A DNA stretch of 6,201 nt. It comes from Pseudomonadota bacterium. Lineage in GTDB: Bacteria > Pseudomonadota > Gammaproteobacteria > Burkholderiales > Burkholderiaceae_D. The stretch's first letter is position 1. Every line of letters starts with the position of its first letter. Shown here piece after piece: positions 1-5,880 of this stretch. The notes under the pieces are model-generated. The model was not told the DNA's origin, searched no databases, and worked only from the letters and a program-made list of their open reading frames with translations. Position numbers and translations under genes: made by a program. Where the stretch lies: the NCBI GenBank assembly GCA_023389425.1, contig JAEWEK010000155.1, forward strand, positions 1 to 6,201, written 5' to 3'.

Positions 1-416
1 TGCGCCCGGACGGCTACTACGGGCTGTCGAAGGTCTGGGGCGAAGCGCTGTCGCGCTATTACTGGGACCGTTTCGGCATCGAGACCGTGTGCCTGCGCAT
101 CGGCTACTGCTTCCCGGAGCCGGCCACCCACCGCCAGGCCAATACCTGGCTGAGCCTGGACGACCTGCTGCAGCTGCTGCGCCGCGCGCTGACCGTGCCC
201 TGCGTCGGCCACACGATCGCCTTCGGCGTCTCGGACAATCCGGGCGCCTGGTGGGACAACCGCGAATCCAACTTCCTCGGCTACGCGCCGAAGGACAGCT
301 CGGAGCAGTTCCCGGAGCCCTTGCAAGGCGCGGTCGACTATGCGGCCAACGAAGACATCACGCTCAAGTACCAGGGCGGCCAGTTCCTGATCAACGGCCC
401 CAAGTACCCATCCTGA
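1..416 (+). CDS. udh: Uronate dehydrogenase (NAD-dependent), C-terminal half, 5' end outside window
   Basis: Open from the window edge (first full codon at 3) to TGA at 414-416, leaving 137 residues of a protein family usually about 265-275 long. Uronate dehydrogenase (EC 1.1.1.203) oxidises D-glucuronate or D-galacturonate to the aldarolactone with NAD+ in the cytoplasm. The fragment opens with the SDR catalytic pair YGLSK (Tyr6, Lys10 of the fragment). It then follows the order I recall for Agrobacterium Udh: IETxxLRIGxCFPxP, a TWLSxDD motif, a WWDN motif, and FLGxxPxDSSE near the end. The match is from memory, but it is dense enough to separate Udh from generic NAD-dependent epimerases. 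It lies 43 bases upstream of the PL38-like lyase on the same strand, so the two are probably cotranscribed. In a lyase locus it would deal with the saturated uronate released from chain ends. The Rossmann NAD-binding half is not visible. Confidence 0.88.
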   Translation, partial: RPDGYYGLSKVWGEALSRYYWDRFGIETVCLRIGYCFPEPATHRQANTWLSLDDLLQLLRRALTVPCVGHTIAFGVSDNPGAWWDNRESNFLGYAPKDSSEQFPEPLQGAVDYAANEDITLKYQGGQFLINGPKYPS

Positions 417-447
417 GCCGTTCGCCGCAGGCGCTGCACACAAGAAC

Positions 448-454
448 AAGGAGA
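448..454 (+). promoter_or_regulatory. Ribosome binding site that decides the TTG start of the PL38-like gene
   Basis: AAGGAGA lies 5 bases before TTG at 460. No ATG or GTG in this frame gives a plausible alternative: the next in-frame Met comes at residue 170, well inside the conserved domain. The TTG start also gives a proper Lys/Arg-plus-hydrophobic signal peptide. The whole 417-459 gap holds nothing else I can name, with no convincing promoter or terminator, which supports cotranscription with udh. Confidence 0.75.
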
Positions 455-459
455 CAGTC

Positions 460-1692
460 TTGAACGGTTTGACGAAGAAGCTGCGCGCGGCAGCACTGGC
501 GGCGGGATTCGGCCTGTGCCTGGCGGCGCAGGCGGCGCCCTCGCAGTTCTACACCTACGATCCGGCGGCGCTGGCGCTCGCGAAGCAGAAGTTAGCGGCG
601 CACGACCCGCTGTACCAGCCGTCCTACGACAAGCTGCTGCAGGAGGCCGATGCCGCGCTCACGCACAAGCGCTACAGCGTGGTCGACAAGACCCTGGCGC
701 CGGCCAGCGGCAACAAGCACGACTTCTTCAGCTTCGGCCCCTACTGGTGGCCGGATCCGGCGAAGAAGGACGGCCTGCCCTACATCCGCAAGGACGGCCT
801 GCACAATCCGGCCTCCTCGACCAACGGCACCGACAGCACGCGCCTTGGCAAGTTATCGCACGACGTGACGGTGCTCGCGCTGGCCTGGTACTTCACCGGC
901 CAGCAGAAATACGCCGACAAGGCGGCCGAGCTGGCGCGCGCCTGGTTTCTCGCGCCCGAGACGCGCATGAACCCCAACCTGGATTATGGCCAGGCGATTC
1001 CGGGGCGCGTCGACGGCCGCGGCATCGGCATCATCAGCAGCCGCAGCCTGATCGACGTGATGGACAGCCTGGCGCTGATCCAGCCGGCCAGTGCGCTCTC
1101 CGACGCCGAGAACGCGGAACTGCGCAAGTGGTACCGCGACTACCTCGACTGGCTGCTCAACAGCCGCAACGGCTTCGAGGAGAGCAACGCGCACAACAAC
1201 CACGGCACCTGGTATTCGGCGCAAGTGGTGGCGTTCGCGCTGTACACCGGCCAGCCGGCCATCGCCAGGCGCGAGCTGGAGGTCGCCAAGATTCGCCGCA
1301 TCCCGGGCCAGATCGACCGCGAGGGCAAGCTGACCGCGGAACTGGAACGCACCCGCCCGTCCGGCTATGTCAACTTCGCGCTGGAAGCCTTCGGCAACCT
1401 GGGCCGCTATGGCGAACTGGCGGGCGAAAAGGTGTGGGAGCACGGCCAGGACGCGCGCAATATCGAGCAGGGCTACCGCTTCGTGGCACGCTACGTGAAT
1501 GGCGATAAGTGGCCGTACCAGGAGATCGATCCGAAGGAAGGCACGGCGGACGGCTACAACCAGCACGCGATGCGCAATATGCTGACCGCTGCCCGCGCCT
1601 ACAAGGGCGAGCCTGTGTTCGCTGAAAAGGCACGCTGGTTGCTGGAGCACTATCCGGGACAGTTGTCGGCGCTGCTCCTGCCGCTCCCATAA
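460..1692 (+). CDS. Exported alginate-lyase-superfamily polysaccharide lyase, PL38-like (glucuronan or alginate lyase)
   Basis: 410 residues, TTG start, TAA stop. Residues 1-25 form a Sec signal peptide (KK at 6-7, hydrophobic core 10-22, cleavage near AQA at 23-25). Cys20 is preceded by Leu, so it is not a good lipobox, and a periplasmic or secreted enzyme is likelier than a lipoprotein. The mature part reads as one alpha/alpha-toroid alginate_lyase domain (PF05426 type). Landmarks are FGPYWWPDP at 92-100, GLPYIRKDG at 105-113, the NNHG motif at 246-249 and RTRPSGY at 297-303. By analogy with PL5/PL38 enzymes, Asn247/His248 would neutralise the uronate carboxylate and Tyr303 would be a catalytic base/acid candidate. 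PL38 includes endo-beta-1,4-glucuronan lyase and an alginate lyase, as I recall, so family does not settle substrate. Its Udh neighbour favours a glucuronate-containing polymer (inference). PL5 or PL39 membership is the main alternative. Confidence 0.82.
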   Translation: MNGLTKKLRAAALAAGFGLCLAAQAAPSQFYTYDPAALALAKQKLAAHDPLYQPSYDKLLQEADAALTHKRYSVVDKTLAPASGNKHDFFSFGPYWWPDPAKKDGLPYIRKDGLHNPASSTNGTDSTRLGKLSHDVTVLALAWYFTGQQKYADKAAELARAWFLAPETRMNPNLDYGQAIPGRVDGRGIGIISSRSLIDVMDSLALIQPASALSDAENAELRKWYRDYLDWLLNSRNGFEESNAHNNHGTWYSAQVVAFALYTGQPAIARRELEVAKIRRIPGQIDREGKLTAELERTRPSGYVNFALEAFGNLGRYGELAGEKVWEHGQDARNIEQGYRFVARYVNGDKWPYQEIDPKEGTADGYNQHAMRNMLTAARAYKGEPVFAEKARWLLEHYPGQLSALLLPLP

Positions 1693-1697
1693 GCCCG

Positions 1698-1730
1698 CCA
1701 CCACGTCGTCCCGCGCAGGCGGGGATCCAT
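1698..1730 (+). repeat. REP-like palindromic repeat, copy 1 (direct, solitary)
   Basis: 33-base copy of a dispersed-type palindrome, starting 5 bases after the stop codon of the PL38-like gene. It contains CCACCA, then a GTCG head, then a small hairpin in which CCCGC pairs with GCGGG around a GCAG loop, ending in GGATCCAT. It matches copy 2 (1740-1773) except for one missing C in the left arm and one substitution before GTCG. The offset between the two copies is 42 bases. The GTCG tetranucleotide next to a short GC hairpin resembles REP elements mobilised by RAYT (TnpA-REP) transposases. No transposase gene is in the window. Confidence 0.75.
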
Positions 1731-1746
1731 TGCAGCCCTCCACCAA

Positions 1747-1849
1747 GTCGTCCCCGCGCAGGCGGGGATCCATGCCGAGTTCACTGGCCTGCGGCGTCAC
1801 CGCTTCGCACGGCGTGCGTTCCATGGGTCCCCGCCGGCGCGAGGACGAC
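1747..1849. repeat. REPIN-like element: two inverted REP copies flanking a 49-base spacer
   Basis: Copy 2 occupies 1747-1773 (its CCACCA extension begins at 1740). Copy 3, at 1823-1849, is the reverse complement of the same 27-base unit with three mismatches. In copy 2, TCCCCGC (1751-1757) pairs perfectly with GCGGGGA (1762-1768) around a GCAG loop. The 103-base unit therefore has 27-base terminal inverted repeats, the arrangement called a REPIN or REP doublet, and could fold as one long hairpin. Short reading frames through it give the SSPRRRGSM and PRLRGDD peptides typical of spurious ORFs in such repeats, so I do not call a gene here. It may also protect or end the upstream transcript: a T6 run (1855-1860) follows the element by 5 bases. 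Confidence 0.72.
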
Positions 1850-1873
1850 GTTGGTTTTTTGTTCCGGCGCACC

Positions 1874-1901
1874 GAAAAACTGTTGACTTTCAACATTTTT
1901 C
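1874..1901. repeat. 28-base near-perfect inverted repeat overlapping the candidate -35 box
   Basis: Left arm GAAAAACTGTTGA (1874-1886), centre CTT, right arm TCAACATTTTTC (1890-1901). The arms are exact reverse complements apart from one extra C at 1880, with TGTTGA/TCAACA as the uninterrupted core. It could be a binding site for a dimeric regulator occluding the -35. Alternatively, since the stem runs into five T's, it could be a weak terminator-like hairpin closing off readthrough from upstream. Confidence 0.55.
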
Positions 1902-1910
1902 CGCTAAGCT
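1883..1910 (+). promoter_or_regulatory. Candidate sigma-70 promoter for the lacI-SDR-lyase-kinase operon
   Basis: TTGACT (1883-1888), a 16-base spacer, then TAAGCT (1905-1910). The -35 matches five of six consensus bases. The -10 keeps the first T, the A and the last T. Transcription would start near 1917 and give a leader of about 120 bases before the regulator ATG. The region is clearly more AT-rich than the flanking genes. Both the inverted repeat at 1874-1901 and the first operator pair at 1912-1938 overlap or abut it, which fits a repressed promoter. Position is predicted by eye only. Confidence 0.5.
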
Positions 1911-1911
1911 T

Positions 1912-1938
1912 CTAAATCGTTACAGTAAATCGTTTTAC
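1912..1938. promoter_or_regulatory. Tandem LacI-family operator candidates O1a/O1b
   Basis: Two CG-centred sites 13 bases apart: CTAAATCGTTACAG (1912-1925) and GTAAATCGTTTTAC (1925-1938). The second is a 14-bp palindrome with a single broken pair next to the central CG, the form expected of LacI-family operators (GTAAAnCGnTTTAC). The first shares the TAAATCG half but has a poorer right half. They sit at the predicted transcription start, so binding would block initiation. The regulator encoded 100 bases downstream is the obvious candidate to bind here (inference). Confidence 0.6.
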
Positions 1939-1948
1939 CAAGACGTCT

Positions 1949-1973
1949 GGCGGCCTTTTCGCCGCCGGCTTTT
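1949..1973 (+). terminator. Leader hairpin with short T run (possible attenuator or terminator)
   Basis: GGCGGC (1949-1954) pairs perfectly with GCCGCC (1961-1966) around a CTTTTC loop. GGC and then TTTT (1970-1973) follow. Just before it is a perfect 8-bp palindrome AGACGTCT (1941-1948). The hairpin is in the predicted untranslated leader between the promoter and the LacI-family gene. The T run is short and is separated from the stem by three bases, so efficient intrinsic termination is uncertain. It may instead be an mRNA-stabilising stem or an end point for transcription arriving from upstream. Confidence 0.4.
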
Positions 1974-2006
1974 GATAAAACGATATTTTTTGCCTCCGTG
2001 CTGCAA

Positions 2007-2027
2007 CGTTACAGTAAATCGATACAC
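2007..2027. promoter_or_regulatory. LacI-family operator candidate O2, with second copy of a 15-bp direct repeat
   Basis: CGTTACAGTAAATCG occurs exactly at 1918-1932 and again at 2007-2021, 89 bases apart. The second copy runs into GTAAATCGATACAC (2014-2027), a CG-centred site in which the outer two and inner two base pairs on each side of the CG are symmetric and the middle two are not. A further degenerate half-site, TAAAACG, lies at 1976-1982. O2 ends 11 bases before the regulator's ATG. Two separated operators allow a LacI-type tetramer or paired dimers to loop the leader, but 89 bases is near a half-integral number of helical turns, so looping geometry is not obviously favourable. Confidence 0.55.
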
Positions 2028-2038
2028 GAACTACCGAT

Positions 2039-3076
2039 ATGAGCGAAGCAAAAATCCAGGACGTGGCAAGGCTGGCCGGCGTATCGCCTTCCAGCGTGTC
2101 CAACTTCCTCAACAACCGCATGCGGCAAATGCGGCCCGAGACCCAGCACAAGATCCAGGACGCGATCAAGCAGCTGGGCTACCGGCCCAACAACGCCGCG
2201 CGCCAGCTCAAGACCGGCGTCGGCTCGATGGTCGGCCTGCTGGTGCCCTCGCTCGCCAACCAGTTTTTCGGCTCGCTGGCCTGCGCGGTGGAAGCCGCCG
2301 CCGCGCGCCACCAGTGCCACGTGATGACCTTCAGTACCTTCCGCAACCCGGCGCGCGAACGCGCGGTGATGGCCGACCTGATGGCCTACGGCGTGAAGGG
2401 CATCATCACCGGCTCGGCGCTGAACGACACCGAGCACCTGGCCGCGATGAGCGCGCGCTGCCCGGTCGTCGCCTTCGACATCCGCCGCTCGGACGAGCGC
2501 CACGAACGCATCATCACCATCTCGATGGATAACGCGGCCGCCGCCGCGATGGCGGTCCGGCACCTGGCCGCGCAGGGCCACCGCTCGATCGCGCTGGTCA
2601 CGCCGCCGCCGCACACGCTGAACCGCCAGGACCGCATCCGCGGCTTCGAGGATGCGGTCGCACGCGCCGGCATCGTCGGCGAGCTGGTGATCGTCGACGC
2701 CGCCGATTCTCCGTCCGACCCGCACGGCGACACCCACCTGTTCGAGATGGGCTGCAATGCCGCCGCCCGCATCCTCGCCGCGCCGGGCAGGCCGACCGCC
2801 GCGATCGCGATCAACGACATGATGGCGATCGGGATCGGCATCGGACTGAAGCAGCTGGGCATGCGCATCCCGGACGACCTGTCGCTGATCGGCATCGACG
2901 ACATCTTCTTCGCCACCGCCCACGATCCGCCGCTGACCACCTTGCGCCAGCCGATCCAGGCGATGGCGGACGCCGCGGTCCAGCGCATCCTGGCCCCGGC
3001 CTCGGCCCCGGCCGACGAATTGTTCGCACCCGAATTGATCGTCAGGGCGTCCACCGCGGCGCCCCCGAAACAATAA
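2039..3076 (+). CDS. LacI-family transcriptional regulator of the polyuronate operon
   Basis: 345 residues, a normal length for the family. The N-terminal helix-turn-helix spans residues 6-26 (IQDVARLAGVS, then recognition helix SPSSVSNFLN). The hinge follows at GYRPNNAARQLKTG (47-60), then the periplasmic-binding-protein-like effector domain begins with VGLLVPSLANQFF (65-77). C-terminal family landmarks are AIAINDMMAIG (255-265) and DDLSLIGIDD (279-288). ATG at 2039 is the only possible start, because an in-frame TAA lies at 2015-2017. No Shine-Dalgarno sequence is visible before it, which is odd given the strong ones on the downstream genes. It is the first gene of the operon and has operator-like sites in its own leader, so autorepression relieved by a pathway intermediate such as KDG or an unsaturated uronide is likely (inference). 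The effector cannot be read from sequence. Confidence 0.92.
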   Translation: MSEAKIQDVARLAGVSPSSVSNFLNNRMRQMRPETQHKIQDAIKQLGYRPNNAARQLKTGVGSMVGLLVPSLANQFFGSLACAVEAAAARHQCHVMTFSTFRNPARERAVMADLMAYGVKGIITGSALNDTEHLAAMSARCPVVAFDIRRSDERHERIITISMDNAAAAAMAVRHLAAQGHRSIALVTPPPHTLNRQDRIRGFEDAVARAGIVGELVIVDAADSPSDPHGDTHLFEMGCNAAARILAAPGRPTAAIAINDMMAIGIGIGLKQLGMRIPDDLSLIGIDDIFFATAHDPPLTTLRQPIQAMADAAVQRILAPASAPADELFAPELIVRASTAAPPKQ

Positions 3077-3102
3077 CCACTCACCAGAGAAGAAAGCACA
3101 AC

Positions 3103-3858
3103 ATGGAATTAGCAGGAAAACGCGCCCTCGTCATGGGCGGAGCATCGGGCATCGGCAAGGCGACCTCGCTGGCCCTGGCAAAAGCTGGCGCCGACGTCGT
3201 CCTCACCTACTTCAGCAGCGCCGATGAGGCGCAGCAGGTGGTGGCCGAGATCCGCGCCATGGGCCGCAAGGGCCACGCGATCAAGGCCGACGTCACCGAC
3301 GGCGACATCGCCGAGCGCGTGTACGCCGAAGCCGAGGGCGCGATCGGCGAGATCGACACCCTGTTCGCCAACATCGGCGGACTGATCCAGCGCTGCCGCG
3401 TGGTCGACATGCCGCTGTCGCTGTGGAACGAGGCCATGAACCTCAACCTGACCAGCACCTTCCTGATCTGCCAGGCCGCGCTCAAGCGCATGGAAGCGCG
3501 CAAGAGCGGCGTGATCGTCACCATGTCCTCGCTGGCCGCGTTCGACGGCGGCGGCCCGGGCTCCTCGCACTACGCCTCCTCGAAGGCGGCGGTGGCCACC
3601 TTCACCCGCGCGCTGGCCAAGGAAGTCGGCCCGCTCGGCATCCGCGTCAACGGCGTGGCGCCGGGCCTGATCGCCACCCGCTTCCACGACACCTTCAACA
3701 CCCCGGCCAACCGCCAGGCCATCGCCGAACGTACCCCGGCGCGCCGCGAAGGCCAGCCGGAAGACGTGGCCGACGTGGTGGTGTTCCTGGCTTCCCCGCG
3801 CGCCGCCTTCCTGGCCGGCGAGATCATCCAGGTCAACGGCGGCCTGGGACTGTACTGA
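3103..3858 (+). CDS. Short-chain dehydrogenase/reductase, probable DEH reductase (or KduD-type)
   Basis: 251 residues, the classical SDR size, with an AGAGAAGAAAG ribosome site at 3086-3096. The Rossmann glycine motif is MGGASGIG at 11-18 (canonical Thr replaced by Met). The NNAG stretch reads ANIGG at 89-93, Asn113 or Asn115 supplies the structural Asn, Ser143 the catalytic Ser, and YASSK (157-161) the Tyr/Lys pair. APG at 186-188 and a NGG C-terminus (245-247) also fit. Strand beta-2 ends in TYFSS (35-39) without an acidic residue, which hints at NADP(H) preference (inference). With lyases upstream or downstream and a KDG kinase in the same operon, the likely reaction is reduction of 4-deoxy-L-erythro-5-hexoseulose uronate to 2-keto-3-deoxygluconate, as in DehR/A1-R enzymes. 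A KduD role would need a KduI isomerase, not seen here. SDR substrate calls from sequence alone are weak. Confidence 0.85.
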   Translation: MELAGKRALVMGGASGIGKATSLALAKAGADVVLTYFSSADEAQQVVAEIRAMGRKGHAIKADVTDGDIAERVYAEAEGAIGEIDTLFANIGGLIQRCRVVDMPLSLWNEAMNLNLTSTFLICQAALKRMEARKSGVIVTMSSLAAFDGGGPGSSHYASSKAAVATFTRALAKEVGPLGIRVNGVAPGLIATRFHDTFNTPANRQAIAERTPARREGQPEDVADVVVFLASPRAAFLAGEIIQVNGGLGLY

Positions 3859-3875
3859 TAGCTTAGGAGAGCAGG

Positions 3876-5870
3876 ATGACGCATACCTTCGGCAGGCGCC
3901 GCTTCCTCGGCGCCGCAGCCCTCACCGCCCCGGTACTGGCGACGCGCCAGGCGCTGGCGCAGGACGCGCGCGAAGCGCTGGGCACCATGATCGGCAAGGC
4001 GGCCGGCGGACCGCACCCGCTGGAGACCATCATGCAGGCGCACCCGGCGACGATGCGCGCCGAGCTGCGCGGCGCCCATCCGCGCGTGTTCTTCACCGCC
4101 GACGGGCTGGAGCAGCTGCGCCAGCGCGCCCACGGCAGCCACAAGGCGCTGTGGTCCAAGGCGCTGGAACGCCTGGTCGCGATGCGCGAGGATCCGCCGC
4201 CGGCGCCGGCCCAGAAGCGCCGCGCGCAGAACACCGTCGCGATGGGCATCGTGGGCGCCGCCCTCGCCTACAAGGTCGAAGGCGACGAACGCTATCTCGC
4301 GGCCGCCAGGCGTTACATGGACGCCGCCGTCAGCTACCAGGTCTGGGGCTACACCTACAGCAAGCCGGACGTCGACCTCGCCGCCGGCCACCTGCTGTAC
4401 GGGATGGGCTTCGCCTACGACCTCCTGCATGACGTGCTCAGCGCCGAAGAACGCGCGCGCTACCGCGACAAGCTGATTCGCCAGGCGCGCATCCTGTTCG
4501 CGCACTTCAAGCCGGTGCCGGGCAAGTCCTACTCCTACAGCCAGAACCACTGCTTCATCCCGATCGCCGGCCTGGCCGTCGCATCGTACGCGTTGTGGGA
4601 CGACGCGCCGGAAGCGCCGCAGTGGGCGGCACTGGCGCGCGCCATCTTCACCCGCGTGCTGGACGTCGCTTCGCCGGATGGCTATTTCTACGAAGGCGTG
4701 GAGTACTGGATCTTCTCGATGCCGTGGATTATCCACGCGCTCGACGCCTTCGCCCACGCGGCCGGCGACGACATGTACGACCAGCCCAGCCTGCGCAAGG
4801 CCCACCTCTACATCGCGCACTCGATCACCCCGAACGGCCAGGACGTGTTCGACTTCGGCGACGTGTTCGAAGGCCCGATCACCCGTTCGCGCGTCGGCGA
4901 GGAACCCGCGCGTACGCACCCGAACGGCAAGCTGCACTCCAACTACAACCTGCTGTACCGCCTCGCGGCACGATTCAAGAATCCGGAAGCGCAAGGCGTG
5001 GCGGCGTGGCTGCAATCGCTCGGCCACTCCTGCGAAGAGGATTACTGGAGCCTGGCCTGGTACGACGCCGCGCTGCCGGCCAGGCCGATGTCGGCGATCG
5101 AACCCTGGCACCACTTCGACGACCTCGACACCGTCTACTGGCGCAGCAACTGGACGGCCAAGGCCACCGCCTTCGCCTTCCGCGCCGGCCCGCCGGAAGG
5201 CCACCACGTCGCCGAGATCCTGTCGAAGATGCCGGACTGGCACCTGGAAATGGGCCACTCGCATCCGGACGCGGGCAGCTTCATGCTGTACGGCGGCGGC
5301 ACCTACCTGACCGGCCCGATGGGCTACGCCGGCATCCCGAGCAGCAAGCTGAGTAACACCGTGCTGATCGACGGCCAGGGCCAGGCCAACGAAGGCGGCG
5401 GCCACGACGCCTTCCGCGGCTATCCCTACGAGCGCCTGGACCGGATCCGCATCACGCGCGCGAAACTGGGCCGCAACCAGGCCGAGATCGTCGCCGACCT
5501 GGCCGGCGCATATCGACCGGAACTGGGGGTCGAACGCCTCGAGCGCAGTTTCAGCTTCGCCCACAACGGCTGGACCGTCACCGACCGCATGCATGCCAAC
5601 AAACCCGTGGTGTTGACCGCGCAGGTGCATGGCGACACCGCGATCAGCCAGTCGGCGCAGCGCAGCTTCGTCGTCGCCGGCAAGCCGTCCTCGCTCAAGG
5701 TCGACGTCAAGACCCTGGCGGCGAAAGCCGTCATCGAACCTGGCGTCGTCATCGCCGCCGGGCCGCCGGGCAATGTGGACAAGGGGCCGCGCGAGGAGCG
5801 CGGCATGGTGCTGCGCCTGTCGCTGCCGGCCGGCCAGGACGCCACCCTGGTCACCACCATGCGGTTCTAA
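3876..5870 (+). CDS. Tat-exported heparinase II/III-family polysaccharide lyase (DUF4962 plus Hepar_II_III architecture)
   Basis: 664 residues. AGGAGA at 3865-3870 lies 5 bases before ATG. The N-terminus is a twin-arginine signal (RRRFLG at 7-12, hydrophobic stretch 13-22, ALA cleavage site at 26-28), placing the folded enzyme in the periplasm. Residues about 60-400 form an alpha/alpha toroid: HPRVFFT at 68-74, the Asn-His pair in SQNHCF at 222-227, and the Tyr-rich DGYFYEGVEYW at 268-278. About 405-664 is the C-terminal beta-sandwich, with HSHPDAGSF at 461-469 and SNTVLIDG at 493-500. By analogy with heparinase II and PL15/PL17 exolyases, His225, a Tyr within 270-277 and His461 are catalytic candidates. 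His463 matches one zinc ligand, but the other two ligand positions look replaced. Likely role: exolytic cleavage of oligouronides into unsaturated monomers. PL21, PL15 and PL17-like assignments all remain possible, and the substrate is unknown. Confidence 0.85.
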   Translation: MTHTFGRRRFLGAAALTAPVLATRQALAQDAREALGTMIGKAAGGPHPLETIMQAHPATMRAELRGAHPRVFFTADGLEQLRQRAHGSHKALWSKALERLVAMREDPPPAPAQKRRAQNTVAMGIVGAALAYKVEGDERYLAAARRYMDAAVSYQVWGYTYSKPDVDLAAGHLLYGMGFAYDLLHDVLSAEERARYRDKLIRQARILFAHFKPVPGKSYSYSQNHCFIPIAGLAVASYALWDDAPEAPQWAALARAIFTRVLDVASPDGYFYEGVEYWIFSMPWIIHALDAFAHAAGDDMYDQPSLRKAHLYIAHSITPNGQDVFDFGDVFEGPITRSRVGEEPARTHPNGKLHSNYNLLYRLAARFKNPEAQGVAAWLQSLGHSCEEDYWSLAWYDAALPARPMSAIEPWHHFDDLDTVYWRSNWTAKATAFAFRAGPPEGHHVAEILSKMPDWHLEMGHSHPDAGSFMLYGGGTYLTGPMGYAGIPSSKLSNTVLIDGQGQANEGGGHDAFRGYPYERLDRIRITRAKLGRNQAEIVADLAGAYRPELGVERLERSFSFAHNGWTVTDRMHANKPVVLTAQVHGDTAISQSAQRSFVVAGKPSSLKVDVKTLAAKAVIEPGVVIAAGPPGNVDKGPREERGMVLRLSLPAGQDATLVTTMRF

Positions 5871-5880
5871 GGAGAGCATC

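Noticed and set aside
502..540. Lipoprotein signal in the PL38-like protein
   Set aside because: Cys20 is preceded by Gly-Leu, and the residue before the Cys should be Gly, Ala or Ser. AQA at 23-25 gives a good ordinary signal-peptidase site instead.
1698..1849. Possible CRISPR array
   Set aside because: There are only three copies, one of them inverted, with unequal spacers and a strong internal palindrome at the start of each unit. No cas genes are present. REP/REPIN explains it better.
853..1896. 347-codon minus-strand frame over the PL38-like gene and the repeats
   Set aside because: It begins in the REP-like repeats, with the DPRLRGDD-type peptide typical of spurious ORFs, and then runs antisense to a conserved lyase.
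1730..1915. 61-codon plus-strand frame in the intergenic region
   Set aside because: Most of it is translated REP/REPIN sequence (SSPRRRGSM), and there is no ribosome site. Treated as non-coding repeat.
1972..2532. 186-codon plus-strand frame starting before the LacI-family gene
   Set aside because: It overlaps the regulator in another frame, and the translation turns into low-complexity Arg/Ala/Gly sequence. The regulator frame carries all the family motifs.
2009..3073. 354-codon minus-strand frame opposite the LacI-family gene
   Set aside because: It is a mirror of the sense gene, rich in Arg/Gly/Asp without any motif, and has no ribosome site or promoter of its own.
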